Origin: Oribacterium sinus
GTDB taxonomy: Bacteria; Bacillota; Clostridia; Lachnospirales; Lachnospiraceae
Direction of reading: 5' to 3'
Assembly (NCBI RefSeq): GCF_014202695.1
Contig: NZ_JACHHH010000008.1
Location: 78,709 to 142,708 of the forward strand
DNA: 64,000 nt
Shown here one piece after another: positions 42,048-52,202 of this stretch. A model generated the notes under the pieces. That model did not search any database. It was not told the origin of the DNA and worked only from the letters and a program-made list of their open reading frames with translations. The number at the start of each line of letters is the position of its first letter. The stretch's first letter is position 1. Position numbers and translations under genes: made by a program.

Positions 42048-45000
42048 ATGGTAAAGCCAAGAACTTACTTAGGACAAGATAATGTTTTAGCAACAGAAAT
42101 AAGATTAACTAAGGCAATGGATATTATTCTTAGTGATGATGCACATTGGCTTCATTTTTTGAGACACTCTGGATTTTATTGTAATCGCCCATTTCACAAC
42201 CAAGTATTAATTTATGCTCAAAATCCTAATTCGTATGGTGCGGCTTCTTTTGAAGAGTGGAATAAAAGAAATTATCGAGTAAAAAGTGGTACACACGGCT
42301 TTCCTGTTTTAGTTTCTTTAGACGATGATCGCCCAAGTATTATGACGCTACATCCAAGAGAACATATAGAAGCGTTAGAAAACGGATTAACCCTTCCTCC
42401 TCCGTGGAAATTTCCTAAAGAACTCTTATTTGATATTGTTGAGGATGTAACCGGGCATCAGCTTAATGATAAAAACGAAGCACAAAAAAAGCTTTGGCAA
42501 TGGATAGGGAACTATATTGAAGAGGAAGATATTCAAAATTTCATAGATAATTTGGAACATAAAGGATTATCCCTTGAAAAAGATTCCTCAGTTAGTGTTC
42601 CGGAGGAAAATGATTATTTAGAAGATATTGCTTATTTAAAGGATTTCATTCATGTTAACATTGCTTATCAATATTTTTACAGATGCGATCTTGACATTAA
42701 ATTATGTTATGAATTAAGTCATGATCTGTTAAAAGATAATCCCTTTACTAGGGCTAGCTTATTTTCTTCAAATGAAGAAGCTGTTGCTTATTTCGGAGAA
42801 CTTTTTTCAGGATATACTAAAAGTGCTATAACAAAAACATTTAATTCGATTGAAGCTATTCATGCTAAGAAAAAAGAGTTCGTTCATCGTATTGAAGATT
42901 TTCCAGAACTGATAGAGTCCACTGAAGAGGAATCTTCTTTTTTTGATAATAGGGAAGCGAAAGAAATTACTGAATTACAAGAAGAAAAAAATGACAGTAA
43001 ACAGCTTACTACCAATTCTTTAAATGCTTTTGATTCCCACAAATCGAGTAAGAACTATAAAATTACATCGTATGCTATTGATGGTGGAGCAAAGGAAAAG
43101 TTTAAAAGAAATATTCTTGCTATAAAGACGTTAAAAGAAATTGAATCATTAAATAGGATTGCCACACAGGAAGAGAAAGATGCTCTCTCACGATATGTTG
43201 GCTGGGGTGGCTTATCAGATGCTTTTGACAGTAAAAATGACTTATGGACAAAAGAATATCATGAATTAAAAACTCTCCTCACTACTGATGAATATATTTT
43301 TGCAAGAGATTCCACACTTAATTCTCATTATACTAGTCCGATTATTATTAACAAAATCTGGGATAAAATACAAGAATCCGGTTTTAAGAAAGGAAATATT
43401 TTAGAGCCTTCAATGGGAATAGGTAATTTCTTTGGTACTATTCCGGATAATATAGCAAATTCATCTCTTTACGGAATAGAACTTGATTCGATATCTGGGC
43501 GAATTGCAAAACAATTATATCCACAGTCTCATATTCAAATAAAAGGATTTGAAGAAAGCAACTTTTCTGATTCTTTCTTTGATCTTGTTATAGGGAATGT
43601 TCCATTTGGAAATTATGAAGTCTATGACAAGGCATACGATAAATATCATTTTAAGATTCATGATTATTTCATTGCTAAGAGTCTGGACAAGCTTCGCCCA
43701 GGGGGAATTCTTGCTGTAATTTCTTCAAGCGGAACTTTAGACAAAAAAGATGAGACTGCTAGAAAATATTTTGCAAGTAAGGCAAACCTTATATCTGCTA
43801 TTCGTCTCCCGGATACAGCCTTTTATAAAAATGCCGGAACAAAAACTACTACAGATATTTTGTTTTTTCAAAGAGTAGAACTACAAGAAAATCTAGCTCC
43901 TTCTTGGATCCATGTTAAACAAAATATCCAGGAGGATGATCCATTAAGTCCTGGAGATAGAATTCACTATGATGACAATGGGTATCATGTCGATTATACT
44001 GTTAAAAATGTTTATAAAGATGGAGAACATATTTGTTATGAATCTGTAGCAGATGGGGAAGAGTACACAAGAGTACTTTATGCATATAGGATTCATTCTA
44101 ATTCCGCATATACATTTACCAGACAAGAGCCCATTTTTACTTGCAATCAGTATTTTTTAGAACACCCAGAAAATATTGTAGGTGAATTAAAGGTAGAAAT
44201 TGGTGCATATGGTGAAGAACTAAGGTGTAAAGAAAGAGAGGGAGAATCTTTAGAAGAGTCTCTCTCCAAAGCTCTGTCTAATTTTAAGCTTAACTATGAG
44301 AACATAGTCAAGAATAACCACCTTGAAAAAGATTTTATTCCAGCTGATCTATCTGCTAAGAATTTCACTCATGCATTGATAGATAATAAAGTTTATTACA
44401 GAACAGATTCTGTTATGGCTGAAAAGAACTTTGGAAGTAATCAAGACCGAGTTCGCCTATTATTATCTGTTCGAGACAAAGCGTATCACCTATTGGATTT
44501 AGAAATTGAAAATGCAAGCCCTGACCTGATATCAAAAGAAATGGAACAGTTAAACTTTCTTTATGATGATTTTGTTTCTAAATATGGCAGAATTCAAGAT
44601 AAGAAGAATCAGCTATTAAAAGAAGATTCTACTTTGCATTTTCTAAATGCACTAGAAAAATTTGATAGTGAAGGCAATTTTATTGATAAGGCTGATATTT
44701 TCAAGAAAGAAATCGCCACTTCGGAAAGAAAAATCTCTACTGTGGAATCTCCTGAAGAAGCCTTAGTAATTTCTATTGCAGAAAGAGGAAAAGTAGATCT
44801 AAATTTCATGAGCAATATTCTGAATGGCGTAGGTAAGGAGGAACTCGTAAGTTCTCTTTATGGAAGGATATTTTTCAATCCTGATAATCAAGAAAATAGT
44901 TATGAATCAGATGCAGAATATCTGTCCGGAGATGTGGTATCAAAACTTCAACGTGCCAAGGAATTATTGAAAAATTTTCCAATTCTGGAAAAAAATATTG

Positions 45001-48000
45001 AAGCTCTTGAATCCGTCCGTCCCAAAAGAATTTCTGCTTCGGATATTGAAATTAAACTTGGTGCCACTTGGATATCGCCAGGATATATTGAGAAATTCAT
45101 CAAAGAAACATATTCTACATACTCAAATGTAGTAGTTGATTTTGATAAAAGAAAGGCTGAATGGAGCATTCCTAATAAGAGTCAATATTTTATTACTGAT
45201 GCCATTCGATTAAAATTTGGTACAAACAGGGCGAATCCTTTAGCTATCTTAGAGCACGCTTTGAATTTGAAAGAGATTATTATCAAAGATAGTTATACAA
45301 ATGAAGAAGGAAAAAGAATCGATGTAACCAATAAAGAGGAAACTATTCTATGTAGTATAAGAGCTGAAGCGATTAGAGAAGAATTTCGACAATGGATTTT
45401 TAAAGATCCTCAGAGAAGAAAAGAGCTAGAAGATATTTATAATGAGACTTTTAATCGATATGTTGCTAGAGAATACGATGGCTCTCTTTTGAATTTTCCG
45501 GGATCCAATAAAAATATAGTTTTGAAACCGCATCAAAAAAATGCTGTTGCAAGAGCATTATATGGTGGTAATGAACTACTCGCTCATTCTGTAGGAGCTG
45601 GAAAAACCTTTACTATGATAGCTACAGCAATGGAATCTAAAAGGTTGGGACTTTCTCATAAGTCTTTATTTGTTGTGCCAAATCATTTGGTAGGACAATG
45701 GAAAAATGATTTTTTATTGCTTTATCCGAATGCAAATGTTCTTTCTCCAGAAAAAAATGATTTTAAACCTGATAAACGTAAAGCATTTATATCAAAAATT
45801 TCCACAGGTGCATATGATGCTATTATTGTTGGGCATAGTCAGTTTAAAAAAATTAAAGTTTCAGAAAATAGGCGAAAGAGTTTTATTCAACATGAAATTG
45901 ATGAAATTAACATTGAAATGCAAGGTCTTAATAAATATAGTTCTTCTGATAAAAGTACAATTAAGGAACTTGTTAAATCTAAAAAGAGATTAGAAAAGAA
46001 ACTTGAAGAAATTACTAGCGATGTTAATGATAAAAAGGAAGATTTTATTGAATTTGAGCAGCTGGGATGTGATCGTATTTTTGTTGATGAAGCTCATTTA
46101 TACAAGAATCTATTTTTATATTCAAAACTAAACAATATTGCTGGTCTCTCTAAGTCTGAATCAGATCAATCTTTGGACTTATACTTAAAATGCAGAATAT
46201 TAGATGAATTAACAAATAAAAAAGGAATTGTTTTTGCTACAGGCACCCCTGTAAGTAACTCTTTAGTAGAAATGTATACTATGATGCGGTATCTTCAATA
46301 TGACGACCTACAACGGTTAGGGCTGTTAAATTTTGATGCATGGCTTTCGAATTTTGGCCAGATTGAACCTTCTTTAGAACTAAAACCAGATGGTAATGGC
46401 TTTAAAGTAAAAAAAAGGCTTTCTAAATTTTATAATTTACCGGAATTAATGACTGTATTTCGTCAAGTGGCAGATATACAAACTGCAGATATGTTAAATC
46501 TTCCTGGAATACCTAAAGTTAAATCCTATACTATTTTAAATGAGTGTACTGATCTACAACGGAAAATGATTGAAAGCATTTCTAAAAGAGCTGATGCTTG
46601 TCACTCTCCAGGATTTGATCTTAGCAAGGATAATATGCTCTTAATTACTTCAGATGGAAGAAAGCTTGCACTTGATCAACGGTTGATAAACCCTAATATG
46701 CCTGATGAAGAAAATTCTAAAGTAAATTCCTTAGTAAAAAATGTTGAAGAAATTTGGGAAAGAACTAAAAAACAGAAGCTTACACAATTGATTTTTTGTG
46801 ATTTAGCTACTCCGGATAATAAAAAAATTTTTGATATTTATAATGATGTAAGAAACAAATTAATTAATCTTGGTATACCGAAAGAACAAGTGGCTTTTAT
46901 TCATGAAGCTAAGAACGATGAAAAAAAGGAAGCTCTCTTTAGAAGGGTTCGTTCTGGAGAGGTTCGTATTCTTATGGGGTCTACATCAACAATGGGAGCT
47001 GGAACTAATGTTCAAGATAAGCTCATTGCTTTGCATCATTTGGACGTTCCTTGGAGGCCGTCAGATTTTGAACAACAAGAAGGACGTATTGTAAGGCAAG
47101 GCAATCAGAATAAAGAAGTAGAAATATATAGATATGTAACGCAAGGTACTTTTGATTCTTATAATTGGCAAATATTAGAGAATAAACAAAAATTTATTGG
47201 TCAAATCATGACCTCAAAGATGCCCATGCGTGAATTTAGGGATGAAGACTCTAGAGCGTTAGACTATGCTACCACTAAAGCGTTAACATCCGGCAACCCT
47301 GAAATTAAAGAAAAAATGGAATTAGATGTTTCTATCGCAAAGCTTAGAGTCGAGAAAGCCAGTTTTGAATCTAATTTACATAAAATGGAAGATGAATATT
47401 TCCAGATTATACCTAAAAATATAGAAAGAGTCTTACAAATCACAAAGGAAATTATTGATGACATTGAGAAAGTCAAAAACACAGACAAAAGTGTTGTTTT
47501 TACCGATTTAAAAGGTACAGCTTTTGCAGATAAAAAAGAAGCTTCTGAATATATATCTAAAGAGGCAATTTTACAGGCAAACCAAGAGAAGGCTGTACAA
47601 ATTGGAGTGGTTAGTAGTTTTCCACTTTTAGTAGAACAAACTAAGAATGCCTTGACTCACTTAGATGAATATTTTTTATTTTTACAAGGAGCTGTTCGAT
47701 ATAATATAACGTTTGATCCTGGAAAGGGATTCAATTATAGCTATATTACTCGTGCTTTAAATAGTATTGAAACAAAGAAGATATATTTTGAGAATAAGTT
47801 AGATGTTCTATACAAGCAAAAAACAGAAATTGAAAAAGAACTTGGGAAAAACTTTCCAAAGGACGAATTATTAAAACAGCAAGTTATAAGAGTGAAAGAA
47901 ATTGAGGAACGTCTTAATTTAGGTAAACCAGATAATAATGTTATTTCTGTGAATTTATCTGAAGAGGAAGATTATTCTTTGACTTTAAGTGATGATAAAT

Positions 48001-48530
48001 CATGGCAACAATTTATTAGTGAGAGCAATTTTGAAGTTGAATCTACAGTTCCGATACCACAAAAAATATGGAACAATAAGAATCTATTTGCAGACGAAAA
48101 AACAGAGTCTGAAGAGGAAATCTCTAACTCATTCTTATATCTAAAAATTGATGGAGCAGAAGAAAAGGGAGATATAAAGGAAATTGGAGTAAAACTCATG
48201 CTGGAATTTCTTTCTAATCCTGAGAATGAATTAGTTGCTTATTTTAAGAGTAAGGATAATACTCTAGAGATTCCTTTTTTACAAATAAAAGATAAGGAAA
48301 TATATGCAAACATTGATGAGGTAGCTAAAGAGTTTGACTTAAATAGAAATCCAAATATGAGAAATGAAATAGTGGGATTTTTAGGTAGAACACAAAATAT
48401 CAAGATTGTTGATTCTGATAAAATATTTACCGAATTTAAAGAAAGATCCTTGAATAAAACAGAATTATACGAGTCAATGGAATTTATACCTCAAAGGAAA
48501 GCAGATATTTTTATCGACATAGAGAGGTAG
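42048..48530 (+). CDS. Giant DNA methylase/SNF2-like helicase protein
   Basis: 2160 residues. The N-terminal 100 resemble the LtrC/ArdC-type ssDNA-binding domain of mobile elements (FHNQVLIYAQNP, then RVKSGTHGFPVLV). Residues about 390-620 are an N6-adenine methylase-like domain (YVGWGGLSDAF, EPSMGIGNFFG, and GNVPFG at 516-521 in place of NPPY/F). Residues 1160-1750 are a helicase: Walker A VGAGKT at 1182-1187, DEAH at 1347-1350, ATGTPVSNSLVEMYTMM, and a C-terminal helicase motif QQEGRIVRQGNQ. Such proteins are common in large ICEs, likely for DNA processing or protection on entry. Confidence 0.85.
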   Translation: MVKPRTYLGQDNVLATEIRLTKAMDIILSDDAHWLHFLRHSGFYCNRPFHNQVLIYAQNPNSYGAASFEEWNKRNYRVKSGTHGFPVLVSLDDDRPSIMTLHPREHIEALENGLTLPPPWKFPKELLFDIVEDVTGHQLNDKNEAQKKLWQWIGNYIEEEDIQNFIDNLEHKGLSLEKDSSVSVPEENDYLEDIAYLKDFIHVNIAYQYFYRCDLDIKLCYELSHDLLKDNPFTRASLFSSNEEAVAYFGELFSGYTKSAITKTFNSIEAIHAKKKEFVHRIEDFPELIESTEEESSFFDNREAKEITELQEEKNDSKQLTTNSLNAFDSHKSSKNYKITSYAIDGGAKEKFKRNILAIKTLKEIESLNRIATQEEKDALSRYVGWGGLSDAFDSKNDLWTKEYHELKTLLTTDEYIFARDSTLNSHYTSPIIINKIWDKIQESGFKKGNILEPSMGIGNFFGTIPDNIANSSLYGIELDSISGRIAKQLYPQSHIQIKGFEESNFSDSFFDLVIGNVPFGNYEVYDKAYDKYHFKIHDYFIAKSLDKLRPGGILAVISSSGTLDKKDETARKYFASKANLISAIRLPDTAFYKNAGTKTTTDILFFQRVELQENLAPSWIHVKQNIQEDDPLSPGDRIHYDDNGYHVDYTVKNVYKDGEHICYESVADGEEYTRVLYAYRIHSNSAYTFTRQEPIFTCNQYFLEHPENIVGELKVEIGAYGEELRCKEREGESLEESLSKALSNFKLNYENIVKNNHLEKDFIPADLSAKNFTHALIDNKVYYRTDSVMAEKNFGSNQDRVRLLLSVRDKAYHLLDLEIENASPDLISKEMEQLNFLYDDFVSKYGRIQDKKNQLLKEDSTLHFLNALEKFDSEGNFIDKADIFKKEIATSERKISTVESPEEALVISIAERGKVDLNFMSNILNGVGKEELVSSLYGRIFFNPDNQENSYESDAEYLSGDVVSKLQRAKELLKNFPILEKNIEALESVRPKRISASDIEIKLGATWISPGYIEKFIKETYSTYSNVVVDFDKRKAEWSIPNKSQYFITDAIRLKFGTNRANPLAILEHALNLKEIIIKDSYTNEEGKRIDVTNKEETILCSIRAEAIREEFRQWIFKDPQRRKELEDIYNETFNRYVAREYDGSLLNFPGSNKNIVLKPHQKNAVARALYGGNELLAHSVGAGKTFTMIATAMESKRLGLSHKSLFVVPNHLVGQWKNDFLLLYPNANVLSPEKNDFKPDKRKAFISKISTGAYDAIIVGHSQFKKIKVSENRRKSFIQHEIDEINIEMQGLNKYSSSDKSTIKELVKSKKRLEKKLEEITSDVNDKKEDFIEFEQLGCDRIFVDEAHLYKNLFLYSKLNNIAGLSKSESDQSLDLYLKCRILDELTNKKGIVFATGTPVSNSLVEMYTMMRYLQYDDLQRLGLLNFDAWLSNFGQIEPSLELKPDGNGFKVKKRLSKFYNLPELMTVFRQVADIQTADMLNLPGIPKVKSYTILNECTDLQRKMIESISKRADACHSPGFDLSKDNMLLITSDGRKLALDQRLINPNMPDEENSKVNSLVKNVEEIWERTKKQKLTQLIFCDLATPDNKKIFDIYNDVRNKLINLGIPKEQVAFIHEAKNDEKKEALFRRVRSGEVRILMGSTSTMGAGTNVQDKLIALHHLDVPWRPSDFEQQEGRIVRQGNQNKEVEIYRYVTQGTFDSYNWQILENKQKFIGQIMTSKMPMREFRDEDSRALDYATTKALTSGNPEIKEKMELDVSIAKLRVEKASFESNLHKMEDEYFQIIPKNIERVLQITKEIIDDIEKVKNTDKSVVFTDLKGTAFADKKEASEYISKEAILQANQEKAVQIGVVSSFPLLVEQTKNALTHLDEYFLFLQGAVRYNITFDPGKGFNYSYITRALNSIETKKIYFENKLDVLYKQKTEIEKELGKNFPKDELLKQQVIRVKEIEERLNLGKPDNNVISVNLSEEEDYSLTLSDDKSWQQFISESNFEVESTVPIPQKIWNNKNLFADEKTESEEEISNSFLYLKIDGAEEKGDIKEIGVKLMLEFLSNPENELVAYFKSKDNTLEIPFLQIKDKEIYANIDEVAKEFDLNRNPNMRNEIVGFLGRTQNIKIVDSDKIFTEFKERSLNKTELYESMEFIPQRKADIFIDIER

Positions 48531-48533
48531 ATT

Positions 48534-49772
48534 ATGCGAAAAGTTAGAAAAGATTCTCATGGAAGAGTCCTTAGAACCGGAGAGTTTGAACGATATGATG
48601 GAATCTATGTTTTTCAAAAAACTGTTTGCGGAAATAAGAAAACAATCTATGCTTCTTCCTTGGAAGGGCTAAGGCAAAAAGTATCTGAAGCTGTAGAATA
48701 TCGCTTTGATGAGTTAGGAAAAAATTTGAAATCTATAACTCTTGATAAGGCTTTCGAACGCTTTATGTTAAGTAGAATAATTAGAAATACTACAGCATAC
48801 GTACAAAGAAATTTATATGAACATTATATAAAAAAACGTCTCGGTAAAAAGAAAGTGCATGAGATTACTCATTCTGATATACGGCAACTACTAATTTATC
48901 ACTTTACTGAAAAGCATTTATCGTTGAATACCATTAAATCTATTCAGGGAATGCTCCATGCTATTTTTGCCCTTATGGTTAGCGATCAGGTTATTACTAT
49001 TAATCCAGCTCAGCAAGCAATGAAAGCTTTAGCTCATGCAAGTAGTAGTGGTCTAAGAGAGGATTCAAACGGGCAAAAAGTTTTAACGACTGATGAAGAA
49101 AAAGCATTTCTTATGTACGCAAAAGAAACTGATTCTTTCTTCTATCCGCTATGGCTTTTTATGTTAAGCACTGGTGCCAGAGTGGGAGAAGCTTCTGCAA
49201 TTTGCTGGGAAGATATTGACTTTGAAAAGAAAATAGTTTCTATAAATAAAACCTTAGTCTGTACTTACAAAGGAAAAGAGCGAATTTTTTCATTTAATCC
49301 TACAAAAACAAAAAATGGTGTCCGGAAATTACCAATTCTTTCAACCTTATATGATGTTTTAGAAAAAATGAAGAATGATAAAGCCATGAGAAAATCCTTC
49401 CCTCATGAGGACAACCTTTTGATTAATGACCAGGAACTGATATTTTATTGTGTAGTCAACAATAGAATAAGAGCAGTTTCCAATTTTGATGTGAATCATG
49501 CTTTAAAAAAGCTTATCACGAATTATAACTCGGATAAGCTTTTTAAAGAAATGCATCCAGGTGTTCCAGCTTCGCTTCCATTATTTTCATCTCATGCTTT
49601 ACGTCATACCTTCTGTTCCAGGCTTTGTGAAAATGAGGTTAATCTAAAAGTCATCCAAGAAATTATGGGACACGGTAATATTCATATGACTATGGATGTA
49701 TATGCTCAATCAAATGAAAAAAAGAATAGCTTATCTCTTTTACAATATGAGAAAAAAATACTAGGGGAATAA
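48534..49772 (+). CDS. int: Tyrosine integrase of the ICE
   Basis: 412 residues. An N-terminal arm-binding region, a core-binding helical domain (about 75-165), and the catalytic domain with Arg216 (TGARVGEAS), His354/Arg357 (HALRHTF), His380 (MGHGN) and Tyr390 (VYAQ). It catalyses site-specific integration and excision at att sites. It begins 3 bp after the methylase/helicase and is the last ICE gene. The right direct repeat lies 60 bp after its stop. No separate excisionase gene was recognised. Confidence 0.92.
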   Translation: MRKVRKDSHGRVLRTGEFERYDGIYVFQKTVCGNKKTIYASSLEGLRQKVSEAVEYRFDELGKNLKSITLDKAFERFMLSRIIRNTTAYVQRNLYEHYIKKRLGKKKVHEITHSDIRQLLIYHFTEKHLSLNTIKSIQGMLHAIFALMVSDQVITINPAQQAMKALAHASSSGLREDSNGQKVLTTDEEKAFLMYAKETDSFFYPLWLFMLSTGARVGEASAICWEDIDFEKKIVSINKTLVCTYKGKERIFSFNPTKTKNGVRKLPILSTLYDVLEKMKNDKAMRKSFPHEDNLLINDQELIFYCVVNNRIRAVSNFDVNHALKKLITNYNSDKLFKEMHPGVPASLPLFSSHALRHTFCSRLCENEVNLKVIQEIMGHGNIHMTMDVYAQSNEKKNSLSLLQYEKKILGE

Positions 49773-49832
49773 GTAAAAAAATGTTTATTTTCTCTTGTAT
49801 TTTATCATTTTTTATCTTAGAATAGCTACAGG

Positions 49833-49847
49833 AGAGAAGTTTGTTTG
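49833..49847 (+). repeat. Right ICE attachment repeat (attR candidate)
   Basis: AGAGAAGTTTGTTTG, identical to 22074-22088, 60 bp downstream of the integrase gene. Confidence 0.6.
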
Positions 49848-49885
49848 ACCATATAACAGTAATCTATGAAATTTATCATATAATT

Positions 49886-49909
49886 ATTTTGATTTTGATA
49901 GCCCGTTAT
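49886..49909 (-). repeat. Right copy of the 24-bp flanking inverted repeat
   Basis: The reverse complement begins ATAACGGGCTATCAAAATCA, a perfect match to 21681-21704. It sits 29 bp past the metY stop codon. Confidence 0.85.
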
Positions 49910-49938
49910 GTTTTCTGGTATGAAATTCAGCGTCCGCT

Positions 49939-51216
49939 TTATTTCTCCAATGCCTGATCCACATCGGCAATAATATCCTGCACATCTTCAATGCCTACAG
50001 ACATTCTGATAAGATCAGGAGATACGCCTGCTGCCAGCAGCTCTTCATCATTCATCTGTCTGTGGGTAGTGGATGCCGGGTGCAGCACACAGGTTCTGGC
50101 ATCCGCAACGTGGGTAACGATAGCAGCCAGCTTCAGAGAATCCATAAACTTTACAGCCGCCTCTCTTCCCCCTACTACACCGAAGGAAATAACTCCGCAG
50201 GAACCCTTTGGCAGATACTTTTTAGCCAATTCATGCTGGCTGTCCTTTTCCAAGCCGGAGAAGGAAACCCAGGATACCTTCGGGTGCTTTTCCAAATGCT
50301 TTGCTAAAGCCAAGGCATTTTCATAATGTCTTTCCATTCTTAAGTGCAAGGTTTCCAGACCTACGCCAAGGTAGAAGGAGTTTTGCGGAGAAGGAATGGA
50401 ACCTAAGTCACGCATCAGGTTGGTGGTCATTTTCACAATATAAGCCGCCTTCCCAAAGCTCTCCGTATAGACTGTTCCGTGGTAGGTTTCGTCCGGAGTG
50501 GTCAGTCCCGGGAATTTCTCACTATACTTGGTCCAGTCGAAGTTTCCGGAATCCACAACTGCACCTCCAACGGAGTTGGCAAAGCCGTTCATATATTTTG
50601 TGGTGGAGTGTGTCACGATATCTGCTCCCCACTCAAAAGGTCTACAGAAAATGGGAGTGGGGAAGGTGTTATCCACGATTAATGGCACGCCATGCTGATG
50701 GGCAGCTTTGGCAAATTTTTCGATATCTAAAATTTTCAAAGCCGGATTCGCTAAGACTTCTCCAAAAACCAGCTTTGTGTTGGGACGGAACTTGGAATCC
50801 AGTTCTTCAGCAGAAATGTCCGGATCCACGAAGGTGGTTTCAATGCCCATATTTTTCATGGTCTTTGCAATTAAGTTGTAGGTTCCTCCGTAGATTGCGG
50901 AAGAAGCAATCACGTGATCTCCTGCACCGGCAATATTGAAGATGGCATAGAAGTTTGCCGCCTGACCGGAAGATGTCAGGATAGCCGCCACACCACCCTC
51001 CAGCTGGCAGATTTTGTTTGCCACAGCATCATTGGTGGGGTTAGCCAGTCTGGTATAGAAATATCCGGACTCCTTTAAGTCGAAGAGGTCTCCCATTTGC
51101 TGAGAAGTCTCATATTTAAAGGTTGTGGATTGCACGATAGGAACCACTCTGGGCTCTCCCTTTTTCGGCTCATAGCCTCCCTGTACGCAGATGGTATCGA
51201 TATTGTAATTTGCCAT
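49939..51216 (-). CDS. metY: O-acetylhomoserine sulfhydrylase
   Basis: About 425 residues, PLP-dependent Cys/Met metabolism enzyme family. IDTICVQGGYEPKKGEPRVVP opening, SSGQAANFYAI near residue 83, DNTFPTPIFCRP near residue 180, and the PLP lysine in THSTTKYMNG near residue 206. The length and the long insert with IPSPQNSFYLGVGLETL favour MetY (homocysteine from O-acetylhomoserine and sulfide) over cystathionine synthase. The ATG at 51216 follows AAAGGAG. Convergent with the ICE. Confidence 0.9.
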   Translation of the reverse strand: MANYNIDTICVQGGYEPKKGEPRVVPIVQSTTFKYETSQQMGDLFDLKESGYFYTRLANPTNDAVANKICQLEGGVAAILTSSGQAANFYAIFNIAGAGDHVIASSAIYGGTYNLIAKTMKNMGIETTFVDPDISAEELDSKFRPNTKLVFGEVLANPALKILDIEKFAKAAHQHGVPLIVDNTFPTPIFCRPFEWGADIVTHSTTKYMNGFANSVGGAVVDSGNFDWTKYSEKFPGLTTPDETYHGTVYTESFGKAAYIVKMTTNLMRDLGSIPSPQNSFYLGVGLETLHLRMERHYENALALAKHLEKHPKVSWVSFSGLEKDSQHELAKKYLPKGSCGVISFGVVGGREAAVKFMDSLKLAAIVTHVADARTCVLHPASTTHRQMNDEELLAAGVSPDLIRMSVGIEDVQDIIADVDQALEK

Positions 51217-51340
51217 GATTAGCACTCCTTTCATTTGTTTCAACTACTATATAGTTCTAAAACTTGGCTTGTCCAGAAAGAGAATATGCAAAGCTGTTTC
51301 GCACTATCCACGTCCATACTTCATATTATCTTTCCCATAT

Positions 51341-52057
51341 TTAACCTTGTGTCTCTATTGTCAAGGAATCCAGAACATCGGCTGTAATACTGTCCACTGT
51401 CTTTACATTGATTTCCGTGCTATTTGGAATTGTTTCATAAAACTTATTTTTCACACTGTCATAACTAACCAGGGTATTTGATTCCGATACAATCAGCTCG
51501 GCGCCTCCCTGGGGTTGTATATTATTTAAAATGGGAACAGCCATCAGAGAGCTGTTAATGGAATAGATAAGCCATACATTTCCGTTTGCAGATTCATAAT
51601 AGGCCTGATACATCGGATATATATCCGAAGTCTTTTCCGTCACTTCATTTTCCGGTTCCAAATCCCCTTCCAGAGAATACACCGCAGTAAGAATACAATC
51701 CGAAAATCCTCTTTCCGACAATAACTTTCTGACTTCCTTTCCGCTTTGCAAATTTTTAGAATCTTTTGAATCGATTTCTTTTAGAACTTTTGCGTGATTC
51801 TCAAAATATTCATCGGCGTCCACTGCTGCCACTGTATAGGACTCATCATCCAAAACCTCTCCATGCAGTTCCACATCCATTCTTTTTTCACTACTCTTCT
51901 GAAAATCTTCCGGACTAACAATGCCAAAATGATCCAGTACCATAAGCACCGCTACAGCCACAACAAGTAGTACAAGTAAGAGTAGAATCAATCGTCCTAT
52001 CCACTTAAGTATTTTGCCTAGTAGTGAGGGAGTCATTTCCGTATCTTGCTCAGCCAT
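51341..52057 (-). CDS. Membrane-anchored hypothetical protein
   Basis: 238 residues: cytoplasmic N-terminus, one strong helix (about 19-42), then an extracytoplasmic domain with no recognised family. AAGGAGAAC precedes the ATG. Stands alone between metY and the glycosylase gene. Confidence 0.65.
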   Translation of the reverse strand: MAEQDTEMTPSLLGKILKWIGRLILLLLVLLVVAVAVLMVLDHFGIVSPEDFQKSSEKRMDVELHGEVLDDESYTVAAVDADEYFENHAKVLKEIDSKDSKNLQSGKEVRKLLSERGFSDCILTAVYSLEGDLEPENEVTEKTSDIYPMYQAYYESANGNVWLIYSINSSLMAVPILNNIQPQGGAELIVSESNTLVSYDSVKNKFYETIPNSTEINVKTVDSITADVLDSLTIETQG

Positions 52058-52202
52058 TTTTGTTCTCCTTTTTTTCTTAAAAAATGTATATAATTGTATT
52101 AATTATACACTAAAAAACCAAAAAACAAAGGCTAAATTTTTCAGAAACTGCTAAATTTACTAAACATCTTTGACTTACGGAATAAAGTACTAGGAAAATT
52201 TG

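Larger units (their letters stand above)
22074..49847. mobile_element. Integrative and conjugative element, about 27.8 kb
   Basis: A continuous set of conjugation genes between 15-bp direct repeats, with a tyrosine integrase at the right end. It contains partition (parA, parB, parS-like sites), a replication-type initiator, relaxase with accessory protein and oriT, ssb, VirD4, VirB4 and other channel proteins, a wall hydrolase, an accessory block and a giant methylase/helicase. All genes are on the plus strand and AT-rich relative to both flanks, which are metabolic chromosomal genes. No antibiotic-resistance gene was seen. Boundaries depend on the direct repeats being the true att sites. Confidence 0.85.
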
